A stretch of DNA of 5,298 nucleotides, from the NCBI GenBank assembly GCA_020445005.1, contig JAGRHM010000058.1, positions 1 through 5,298 on the forward strand, written 5' to 3'. The stretch's first letter is position 1. Each line of letters starts with the position of its first letter. The DNA is from Candidatus Competibacteraceae bacterium. GTDB lineage: Bacteria; Pseudomonadota; Gammaproteobacteria; Competibacterales; Competibacteraceae. The notes beneath the pieces are model-generated. The model did not search any database, was not told the DNA's origin, and saw nothing but the letters and a program-made list of their open reading frames with translations. This document shows positions 1 through 5,298 of the stretch, one piece after another. The position numbers were made by a program, and so were the translations under genes.

Positions 1-465
1 TCCTTCGCCAGCCGTCACGCTGGACGGAAGCCTTTCGAGAGCATCGAGCTTTATGGCCATCCGCAAACCTTGTGGCCGGATCACTGCGTTCAAGGGACGA
101 TAGGGGCGCAGTTGCACCCAAAATTACTCTGGGACAGAGTAGCCGCCATTGTTCGCAAGGGCATGGACCCCGAATGTGATTCTTACAGCGGTTTCCGCAA
201 TAATTGGAACATCAATGGCGAACGCCCAGCAACCGGACTGACCGGATATTTGCGGGAACGGGGCATTAGGGAAGTGTATGTTTGTGGTCTGGCCCGTGAT
301 GTCTGTGTCCGCTGGACCGCCGAGGATGCCGTTGATGCAGGATTTCATGTGTATTTTTTATGGGACGTTACCTGCTCTGTAAACCCTGCTGACGATCAAT
401 CGCTCCAACAGGCCCTCATTCATCGAGGGGTAATTCTTACTACTACTGAGGAACTCAAGGGATAA
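1..465 (+). CDS. pncA: Nicotinamidase (pyrazinamidase-like), C-terminal part, 5' end outside window
   Basis: Nicotinamidase hydrolyses nicotinamide to nicotinate and ammonia, a cytosolic step of NAD salvage. The reading frame is open from base 1, so the 154 visible residues are a 3' part; the family is usually about 200-215 residues, so some 55-60 are missing, including the catalytic Asp and the first metal ligands. The visible part starts at SFASRH, which in the family lies just after a metal-binding His. Next come WPDHCVQGT, whose His (codon 82-84) should be the last metal ligand, and RKGMDPECDSYSGF, with the catalytic Lys at 157-159. GLARDVCVRWTAEDA carries the nucleophilic Cys at 304-306. 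An in-frame TTG at 70 is an internal Leu, not the start. The gene converges with the acyl-CoA synthetase gene, 59 bp away. The family assignment is strong; substrate preference within the isochorismatase-like superfamily is inferred from these motifs. Confidence 0.93.
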   Translation, partial: SFASRHAGRKPFESIELYGHPQTLWPDHCVQGTIGAQLHPKLLWDRVAAIVRKGMDPECDSYSGFRNNWNINGERPATGLTGYLRERGIREVYVCGLARDVCVRWTAEDAVDAGFHVYFLWDVTCSVNPADDQSLQQALIHRGVILTTTEELKG

Positions 466-485
466 CTACCGGAAAAGCAATCGTT

Positions 486-519
486 CACTCCCCTGGCCTG
501 CAAACGGGCGAGGGGAGTG
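486..519 (-). terminator. Hairpin between convergent genes, probable terminator
   Basis: A perfect 9-bp inverted repeat (CACTCCCCT at 486-494, AGGGGAGTG at 511-519) has a further GCC/GGC pairing inside (496-498 with 507-509) across one G/G mismatch. It lies 5 bp past the stop codon of the minus-strand acyl-CoA synthetase gene and 20 bp past the stop of the plus-strand nicotinamidase gene. On the minus strand a short T run (GCTTTTCC) follows about 9 nt after the stem; on the plus strand no T run follows. It therefore fits best as an imperfect intrinsic terminator for the minus-strand genes, perhaps also blocking read-through the other way. Termination itself is inferred from structure and position. 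Confidence 0.6.
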
Positions 520-524
520 GGTGC

Positions 525-2087
525 TTACCCGGAAAACAGCGTGACGACAGCGTGACGGTTCAATTTACCCGCGCCAGTGAGCGGCAATCCAGCCGCTGAC
601 CGAATGTGTCTGGGAACTTTGTAATCGGCCAGGGACTCCCGACAAAAAGCTTTAAGCTCGTCTTCCGTAACGCTCTTGCCGGCGTGGAAAACCACCAGCG
701 CGGCGGGAACTTGCCCCCATTTCGGATCAGGAATGCCAGCGCAAATCGCCCCGGCAACGGTAGGGTGTTTCATCAGCGCCTGTTCGATCTCCTCCGGCGA
801 GATGTTTTCCCCTCCAGAGATGAACATGTTGTCGGCCCGCCCCTGGATCGACACCAGACCATCCGCATCGCGCACAGCCAGGTCACCCGTGTAAATCCAG
901 CCTTCTGCATCCATGATGCTTCCGGTGCGCGCCAGGTCGTCGAGATAGCCATCGAAATTATGCGGGCTGCGCAAACACAGCACGCCGACTTCCCCGGCCG
1001 GGACTTCGCTTCTGGACTCCTGATCGACGATTTTGGCGTCACAATGAAACATGGACTCGCCGATGCTAGCGGCATTTGCGAGTAACTCATCCAGGGAATC
1101 CGAGCGGGCGAGGTAGGCGAAGTTCGAGGGGCCAGCCTCAGTCATCCCGTAGGTTTGGCTCACGGGAACGCCTTTATCCAGAAAGGCTTTCATGACCGCT
1201 TTGGAACACGGCGCGGCGGCGGTGGTGATTGCTTTTAATTGGGAGAAATCGGTTTCTCCAAATTTGGGGTGGGCGATCAGGAATTGCAGCATGGCCTCCA
1301 CTGCGCCAAAATTTTCGACCCGCCCGGCATGGATCAACTCCAGCACCAGACCGGGATTGAATTCGCGCATCAGGACGCCGGTGACACCTGCATGAAACAA
1401 TGGCGTGAAGGTATTCCATCCGCCGATATGAAAGAACGGGAAGGTGATGAGCACATTGTTGCAGAACCCGACGAGGCCGGTAGCGAGAATGTCGACCGAA
1501 TTCCAGACCATCTGCCGGTAAGACACGATGCAGATTTTCGGCACGGCCGTCGTGCCGCCGGTATGGACGTACAGGCAACGATCGTTCATCGCCAAGGGAA
1601 TATTGACCTCGCGAGGAGCGGTTTGCAGAATGACGCTCTCGAAAAGATGCTCATCACCGTCAATATTGATCACCGAACGCACTGAAGCCGGAACCGATAA
1701 GGTCGAGACCAGTTCGGCGAATTGATTTTCATGAACGAGAGCGCCGGGCTGAAGTCGCACCATCAGATCGTCCAGTTCCGGTTTTTTCAGCCGCTGGCTC
1801 AGCGGGGCTAAAATGATACCCAGTTTTCCGCAGGCCAGATACAGATCAATCGGTTCGATCCGGTTGCGACAGATCAGCGCGATTACATCGCCCTTGCGCA
1901 AACCGAGCGTGTCGCTGAGCCAGGCGCCTACCCGGCAGGCCCGGCCATTCATCTCCGCAAACGTGTAGGTTTTTTCGGTAAAGGAATCGTAAAGAGCGGT
2001 GCGTTGCGGAGTCAGCGCCGCGCGGCGTCCCGCCCAGTCGCCTACCCAGTTCATGGGTAGATCGTCATAATTGGGTATAGGGCTCAT
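525..2087 (-). CDS. Class I acyl-CoA synthetase / AMP-dependent acid-CoA ligase
   Basis: This 520-residue protein belongs to the ANL (acyl-CoA synthetase, NRPS adenylation, luciferase) superfamily, which adenylates a carboxylic acid with ATP and then forms the CoA thioester. Seen in order: the P-loop TGGTTAVPK (residues 176-184), FPFFHIGG (216-223), YGMTE (313-317), YTGD (399-402), the hinge region GRADNMFISGGENI (416-429) and PLTGAGK with the catalytic Lys at 508. Length is normal for the family. The start at 2087 is chosen because GGAG lies 6 nt upstream; the frame stays open to a TTG at 2144 (19 more residues), which has no well-spaced SD. Two motif glycines are replaced by Ala (P-loop, and AAAP at 290-293 where GGAP is usual). 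No signal peptide or membrane segment is apparent. It is last in a same-strand run after the Uma2 gene, 72 nt away. The substrate cannot be told; medium- or long-chain fatty acid or another carboxylate are all possible. Confidence 0.92.
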   Translation of the reverse strand: MSPIPNYDDLPMNWVGDWAGRRAALTPQRTALYDSFTEKTYTFAEMNGRACRVGAWLSDTLGLRKGDVIALICRNRIEPIDLYLACGKLGIILAPLSQRLKKPELDDLMVRLQPGALVHENQFAELVSTLSVPASVRSVINIDGDEHLFESVILQTAPREVNIPLAMNDRCLYVHTGGTTAVPKICIVSYRQMVWNSVDILATGLVGFCNNVLITFPFFHIGGWNTFTPLFHAGVTGVLMREFNPGLVLELIHAGRVENFGAVEAMLQFLIAHPKFGETDFSQLKAITTAAAPCSKAVMKAFLDKGVPVSQTYGMTEAGPSNFAYLARSDSLDELLANAASIGESMFHCDAKIVDQESRSEVPAGEVGVLCLRSPHNFDGYLDDLARTGSIMDAEGWIYTGDLAVRDADGLVSIQGRADNMFISGGENISPEEIEQALMKHPTVAGAICAGIPDPKWGQVPAALVVFHAGKSVTEDELKAFCRESLADYKVPRHIRSAAGLPLTGAGKLNRHAVVTLFSG

Positions 2088-2093
2088 AGGTGT

Positions 2094-2097
2094 CTCC
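2094..2097 (-). promoter_or_regulatory. Ribosome binding site deciding the acyl-CoA synthetase start
   Basis: On the minus strand GGAG stands 6 nt before the ATG at 2085-2087. The alternative upstream TTG at 2142-2144 has only a GAAGG about 2 nt away, too close to be effective. This favours the 520-residue form over the 539-residue one. Confidence 0.6.
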
Positions 2098-2159
2098 GTT
2101 GATTCCAGCGCGGTTGCACAATTCAAGATCTGTCTGATATCCAAACCTTCGATATGATG

Positions 2160-2636
2160 CTAGATTTCGATTTGCGCTGGAAAATCAGGGAACATGATAG
2201 ACTGCTCCAGTGGCCCATGCGGGCCGAAAAAGTTAATGCGACCATCGACGCCGCACAGCCAGACCTCCAGCGCGCCTTTCTCAAAGTACAACTGCCGTTT
2301 AGTCCGCATTTCCTTACCGGTATTAGTGGAAGACAGCACCTCGACACACAGCTCCGGGGCGACCGAGCATTCCACTTCTGGCCAGATGGTCGCGAGTCGT
2401 TCCGGGGATGCCCATACGACGTCAGCCACCTTGGTGCCCTTGCGGGTGGCGATCGCGCATTCAACAAAGGCTTTGCCGGTTTGGGCAAACGCAAATAACA
2501 GGCGGACAATTTCTCCCTGATAGACGGAGTGGTAGACCTTGATGGGGGCCATGATGATTTTCCCGGTTTCATCCAGCTCGATCTTGAAGGGCAAGTCCTG
2601 CAGCGCAGGGTGTTCACACACTTCCAGCCAGTTCAT
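2160..2636 (-). CDS. Uma2 family (DUF820) PD-(D/E)XK-fold nuclease-like protein
   Basis: The 158-residue protein matches the Uma2/DUF820 family, predicted from fold to be restriction-endonuclease-like; the biological role of the family is largely unknown. The N-terminal part has the hydrophobic IVRLLFAFAQ helix at residues 43-52. The likely active-site set is Asp72 in VADVVWASPE, Glu99 in PELCVEVLSS and Lys113 in KRQLYFEKGALEVWL, corresponding to the family's PDv, EvlS and K..lY..aGV.eYW blocks. All three positions are kept, so it does not look degenerate, although the usual Asp after the EYWlv strand is Gly here (WLCG). The length is a little short of the usual 180-200 residues. The ATG at 2634-2636 has only a weak GGGG 8 nt upstream. 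It lies 21 nt behind gltD on the same strand, suggesting co-transcription or translational coupling. No toxin or methyltransferase partner is next to it. Family call firm; activity inferred. Confidence 0.88.
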   Translation of the reverse strand: MNWLEVCEHPALQDLPFKIELDETGKIIMAPIKVYHSVYQGEIVRLLFAFAQTGKAFVECAIATRKGTKVADVVWASPERLATIWPEVECSVAPELCVEVLSSTNTGKEMRTKRQLYFEKGALEVWLCGVDGRINFFGPHGPLEQSIMFPDFPAQIEI

Positions 2637-2657
2637 GGTCAGCGCCCCGGTGGTAGA

Positions 2658-4100
2658 TTAAACTGGCAATTCCGAATGGCCCATCAGGAATTCATCCACG
2701 GCGTGGGCACATTGTCGGCCTTCACGGATGGCCCAGACCACCAGCGATTGACCACGCCGCATGTCACCGGCGGTGAACACTTTGTTCAACGAGGTCTGAT
2801 AGTCGCTGGTCCCGGCGCGGACATTGCCGCGCTCGTCCAGGGCGACACCCAGTTCTTCCAACATGCCTTGCTGAACCGGGTGAACAAAACCCATCGCCAG
2901 CAACACCAGGTCCGCTTTGATCTCAAAGGCGCTGTCAGGAACTTCCACCATCGTTTGCCGACCGTTGATCGTTTGCCATTCCAGCCGGATAATCCGGATC
3001 GCAGAGACGCGCCCGTGCTCACCGATAAACGCTTGCGTGGCAACCGCCCAGTCCCGGTCGCAACCTTCCTCGTGAGAACTGGAGGTACGTAGCTTGAGCG
3101 GCCAGTTCGGCCAGGTCAGCAGTTTGTTCTCCCGCGCCGGTGGTTTAGGCATGATTTCCAGTTGAGTCACCGAGCGTGCGCCTTGCCGCACGGAAGTACC
3201 TACGCAGTCGGAGCCAGTATCGCCGCCGCCGATCACAATGACCTGTTTATCAGTGGCGAGAATCTCCTCTTCGGCCGAGATAGTCTGACCGACGACGCGA
3301 CGGTTTTGTTGGGTCAGGAAATCCATGGCGTAATGGATACCGGTCAGCTCGTGGCCGGGGACGGGTAGATCGCGCGGCTGTTCGGCCCCGCCGGCTAGCA
3401 CGACCGCGTCGAATTCAGCGAGTAACTGCCGCGCGGGGAGATCGTCAGCACCGACGTGACAGTTGGGCCGAAACTCTACGCCTTCCGCCTGCATCTGCGC
3501 CAAGCGCCGGTCGATTTGCGCATTTTCCAGCTTGAAATCGGGAATGCCATAACGCAGCAGTCCACCAATACGGTCGCTCTTCTCGAACACCACGACCCGG
3601 TGACCTGCCCGCGCCAGTTGTTGCGCACAGGCCAGGCCGGCGGGGCCGGAACCAACGATTGCGACCCATTTACCGGTGCGATGCGCCGCGATTTGCGGCG
3701 TCACCCAACCCTCAGTCCAGCCCTTGTCAATAATGGCGCACTCAATATCCTTGATCGTGACTGGACTATCGTTGAAATTGAGGGTGCAAGACGCTTCGCA
3801 GGGGGCTGGACAGATGCGCCCGGTGAACTCGGGGAAGTTGTTCGTCGAATGCAGCACTTCCAGCGCCTCGCGCCAATGACCGCGATACACCAAATCGTTC
3901 CAGTCCGGAATGATGTTATGCACCGGACAGCCGCGATGGCAGTAGGGAATGCCGCAATCCATGCAGCGCGCCGCCTGCTCGCGAACATCCGATTCCGGAA
4001 GGGGAACGATGAAATCGCGGAAATGCTTGACCCGCTCCTCGACCGGTGCATAGCCGTGGTCGTGGCGAGGAATCTCCAGAAAACCGGTAGGCTTACCCAT
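2658..4100 (-). CDS. gltD: Glutamate synthase (NADPH) small subunit
   Basis: The beta subunit of glutamate synthase takes electrons from NADPH on FAD and passes them through 4Fe-4S clusters to the large subunit, for conversion of 2-oxoglutarate and glutamine to two glutamates. The 480-residue length is close to the usual ~470-490. The N-terminal ferredoxin-like domain has [13 protein letters not shown] (Cys 46, 49, 54, 58) and CPAPCEASC (Cys 97, 101, 105), the cysteines expected for the two clusters. Then follow the FAD dinucleotide fold GSGPAG (150-155) with [16 protein letters not shown], the NADPH fold GGGDTG (291-296), and the closing FAD motif [17 protein letters not shown] (442-458). 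The start ATG has a strong SD, AGGTGAT, 7 nt upstream. It lies 43 nt downstream of gltB, the standard pairing. All key motifs are intact and nothing points to a frameshift. Confidence 0.97.
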   Translation of the reverse strand: MGKPTGFLEIPRHDHGYAPVEERVKHFRDFIVPLPESDVREQAARCMDCGIPYCHRGCPVHNIIPDWNDLVYRGHWREALEVLHSTNNFPEFTGRICPAPCEASCTLNFNDSPVTIKDIECAIIDKGWTEGWVTPQIAAHRTGKWVAIVGSGPAGLACAQQLARAGHRVVVFEKSDRIGGLLRYGIPDFKLENAQIDRRLAQMQAEGVEFRPNCHVGADDLPARQLLAEFDAVVLAGGAEQPRDLPVPGHELTGIHYAMDFLTQQNRRVVGQTISAEEEILATDKQVIVIGGGDTGSDCVGTSVRQGARSVTQLEIMPKPPARENKLLTWPNWPLKLRTSSSHEEGCDRDWAVATQAFIGEHGRVSAIRIIRLEWQTINGRQTMVEVPDSAFEIKADLVLLAMGFVHPVQQGMLEELGVALDERGNVRAGTSDYQTSLNKVFTAGDMRRGQSLVVWAIREGRQCAHAVDEFLMGHSELPV

Positions 4101-4107
4101 ACGCTAT

Positions 4108-4114
4108 ATCACCT
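4108..4114 (-). promoter_or_regulatory. Strong ribosome binding site of gltD
   Basis: On the minus strand AGGTGAT, a continuous match to the complement of the 16S rRNA 3' end, lies 7 nt before the gltD ATG. It is also the last unit of the AAGG-repeat filling the gltB-gltD gap. Confidence 0.75.
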
Positions 4115-4144
4115 TTTGCCTTTAACCTTATCGCCTTTGGCCTT
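4112..4144. repeat. Degenerate heptanucleotide repeat in the gltB-gltD gap
   Basis: On the plus strand CCTT begins at 4112, 4119, 4126, 4134 and 4141, that is at steps of 7, 7, 8 and 7 bases. On the transcribed strand this is a run of AAGG units every seven bases, ending in the gltD ribosome binding site and starting at the gltB stop codon. The unit is not a multiple of three and the run lies between the two genes, so it is not coding. Units agree fully only in the CCTT core; the other three bases vary, so this is a decayed or weak repeat. Confidence 0.5.
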
Positions 4145-5298
4145 CACGCCGCCACACTGGCGTCTTCGTCTTCGTCCTGCCGCATCAAACGCGCCGCTGC
4201 CTGGGCTTGCAAATCCTGTAAGGCGCGGCGATAGTCGAGGGGCATGACTTTGACGAATTTCGGCAGCAGTTCGCGCCAATGCTCCAGCACCCGGTGCGCA
4301 GGTTCGCTGCCGGTGTACAGGAAGTGGCGAGCGATCAGCGTTTGCAAGCGTCGGGCATCGTGGCGCAATCGATCTTCCGGCAACTCGGCTTCGGCCAAGG
4401 CGCGCCAGTCATCCCGCAAGACACGGACATTGAGGGTTTCCTCGGCGTCATTCAACGGCTCCAGCGCCACCATAGCCGGATTAACGCGGCGGGCAAAATC
4501 ACCGGTTTCGTCCAGGACGTAGGCAATGCCACCACTCATGCCAGCAGCGAAGTTGCGTCCGGTCGGTCCCAGCACGACCACGACACCGCCAGTCATGTAC
4601 TCACAGCCATGATCGCCGGTTCCTTCAATGACGGCTAAAGCGCCGGAGTTGCGCACGGCGAATCGCTCGCCAGCGACGCCCCGGAAGTAACATTCGCCGG
4701 CAATAGCGCCGTAGAGGACGGTATTGCCAACGATGATGTTATCCTGGGCGCACAATCGACTGATTGCAGGCGGGTAGATAATCAGCCGCCCTCCGGAAAG
4801 CCCTTTGCCGACATAGTCATTGGCTTCGCCAGCCAGTTCCAGCGTCACGCCTTTGGCGACGAAGGCACCGAAGCTTTGCCCGGCTGTGCCGTGCAGATGG
4901 ATGTGAATCGTATCGTCCGGGAGACCGGCATGACCGTAGCGCCGAGCGATCTGCCCGGAGAGCATAGCCCCGGTTGTGCGGTCGGTATTGCGAATCGGGG
5001 TTTCGATGCGCACGGGTTGACCGGATTCCAGAGCCGGTTGCGCTTGGGCGATCAGCCGATGGTCCAGGATGTGCTCCAGCCCGTGGTTCTGCGTTTCGCA
5101 ATGATAGGTCGCGACACCCGGAGGCGCCGGGGGCACGGCGAGCAGACGGCTGAAGTCCAGTCCACGTGCTTTCCAGTGATGAATAGCCCGGCGCATATCG
5201 AGCCGGTCGCTACGGCCAATCATTTCGTCGAAGGTGCGGAAGCCCAGTTGCGCCATCAGTTCGCGCACTTCTTCCACCAGGAAGGTGAAGAAGTTAAT
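4144..5298 (-). CDS. gltB: Glutamate synthase large subunit, C-terminal part, 5' end outside window
   Basis: The alpha subunit of glutamate synthase carries the glutaminase, FMN/2-oxoglutarate and GXGXG domains; only the last 384 residues, about a quarter of the usual ~1,500, are here. The frame is open to the right edge, beginning [20 protein letters not shown], the conserved end of the FMN-binding synthase domain, so an in-frame GTG at 5277 is internal. The C-terminal GXGXG beta-helix domain follows: [13 protein letters not shown] (residues 134-146), [35 protein letters not shown], then [11 protein letters not shown] and [11 protein letters not shown]. The chain ends with the usual helical [15 protein letters not shown] segment and a short acidic tail ([12 protein letters not shown]). 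It is followed 43 nt later by gltD. The operon promoter must lie outside the window. The upstream catalytic domains cannot be judged here. Confidence 0.97.
   Translation of the reverse strand: MNFFTFLVEEVRELMAQLGFRTFDEMIGRSDRLDMRRAIHHWKARGLDFSRLLAVPPAPPGVATYHCETQNHGLEHILDHRLIAQAQPALESGQPVRIETPIRNTDRTTGAMLSGQIARRYGHAGLPDDTIHIHLHGTAGQSFGAFVAKGVTLELAGEANDYVGKGLSGGRLIIYPPAISRLCAQDNIIVGNTVLYGAIAGECYFRGVAGERFAVRNSGALAVIEGTGDHGCEYMTGGVVVVLGPTGRNFAAGMSGGIAYVLDETGDFARRVNPAMVALEPLNDAEETLNVRVLRDDWRALAEAELPEDRLRHDARRLQTLIARHFLYTGSEPAHRVLEHWRELLPKFVKVMPLDYRRALQDLQAQAAARLMRQDEDEDASVAA

Noticed and set aside
1540..1556. Inverted repeat GGCACG-GCCGT-CGTGCC that could form a GC-rich hairpin.
   Set aside because: It falls exactly on the codons of the P-loop (Gly-Thr-Thr-Ala-Val-Pro) and is explained by repeated Gly/Thr codons in a coding sequence.
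606..1685. Several plus-strand open frames (159 and 148 codons) opposite the acyl-CoA synthetase gene.
   Set aside because: They are mirror frames of a gene with all expected motifs; no domain or good SD was seen.
2088..2144. A 19-residue N-terminal extension of the acyl-CoA synthetase from a TTG at 2144.
   Set aside because: The TTG lacks a well-spaced SD, whereas the ATG at 2087 has GGAG at 6 nt, and the shorter start fits the usual family N-terminus.
2137..2155. Small inverted repeat ATATC...GATAT just after the Uma2 stop, considered as a terminator.
   Set aside because: Only five A/T-rich base pairs with a nine-base loop and no T run; too weak to call.
2529..3092. A 187-codon plus-strand open frame opposite the uma2-gltD junction.
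   Set aside because: It spans the junction of two well-supported minus-strand genes and its protein shows no family features.
4106..4143. Lys-rich reading (like [11 protein letters not shown]) of the gltB-gltD gap, as a possible frameshifted GltB tail.
   Set aside because: It would need a frameshift at the gltB stop with no slippery site visible, and the seven-base repeat explains the composition better.
3456..4247. A 263-codon open frame on the plus strand opposite gltD.
   Set aside because: It lies antisense to the fully supported gltD and the end of gltB, has no recognisable domain, and is rich in Arg, Pro and Ala as expected for the reverse of a GC-rich gene.

Overview
The window looks like chromosomal DNA of a moderately GC-rich proteobacterium. 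This rests on the gltB-gltD gene pair with NADPH-GOGAT-type subunits, a proteobacterial-style nicotinamidase, and Shine-Dalgarno sites matching the usual anti-SD. A gammaproteobacterium is my best guess, but nothing in the sequence fixes the taxon.

Layout, left to right. (1) Positions 1-465, plus strand: the C-terminal part of a nicotinamidase (pncA-type) whose 5' end lies outside the window. (2) Positions 466-524: a short convergent intergenic gap with a GC-rich hairpin, probably a terminator. (3) Positions 525-5298: four genes, all on the minus strand. In transcription order they are gltB (3' part only; it enters from the right edge), gltD, a Uma2/DUF820-family nuclease-fold protein, and a class I acyl-CoA synthetase (AMP-binding). 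Gaps are 43, 21 and 72 nt, with no convincing internal terminator or promoter, so they could be one transcript ending at the hairpin.

Functionally, GltB and GltD form glutamate synthase, which makes glutamate from 2-oxoglutarate and glutamine using NADPH. The acyl-CoA synthetase activates an unidentified carboxylic acid through an acyl-adenylate. The nicotinamidase feeds NAD salvage. The Uma2 protein has no known link to ammonia assimilation; such genes are often scattered as small accessory genes. Only gltB and gltD have a clear joint role, and co-transcription of the other two is inferred from spacing.

I see no RNA gene, insertion sequence, CRISPR array, phage gene or obvious novel multi-gene system. 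The points most worth a second look are a degenerate heptanucleotide repeat in the gltB-gltD gap, the Uma2 gene sitting 21 nt behind gltD, and unusual Gly-to-Ala changes in the nucleotide-binding motifs of the acyl-CoA synthetase.
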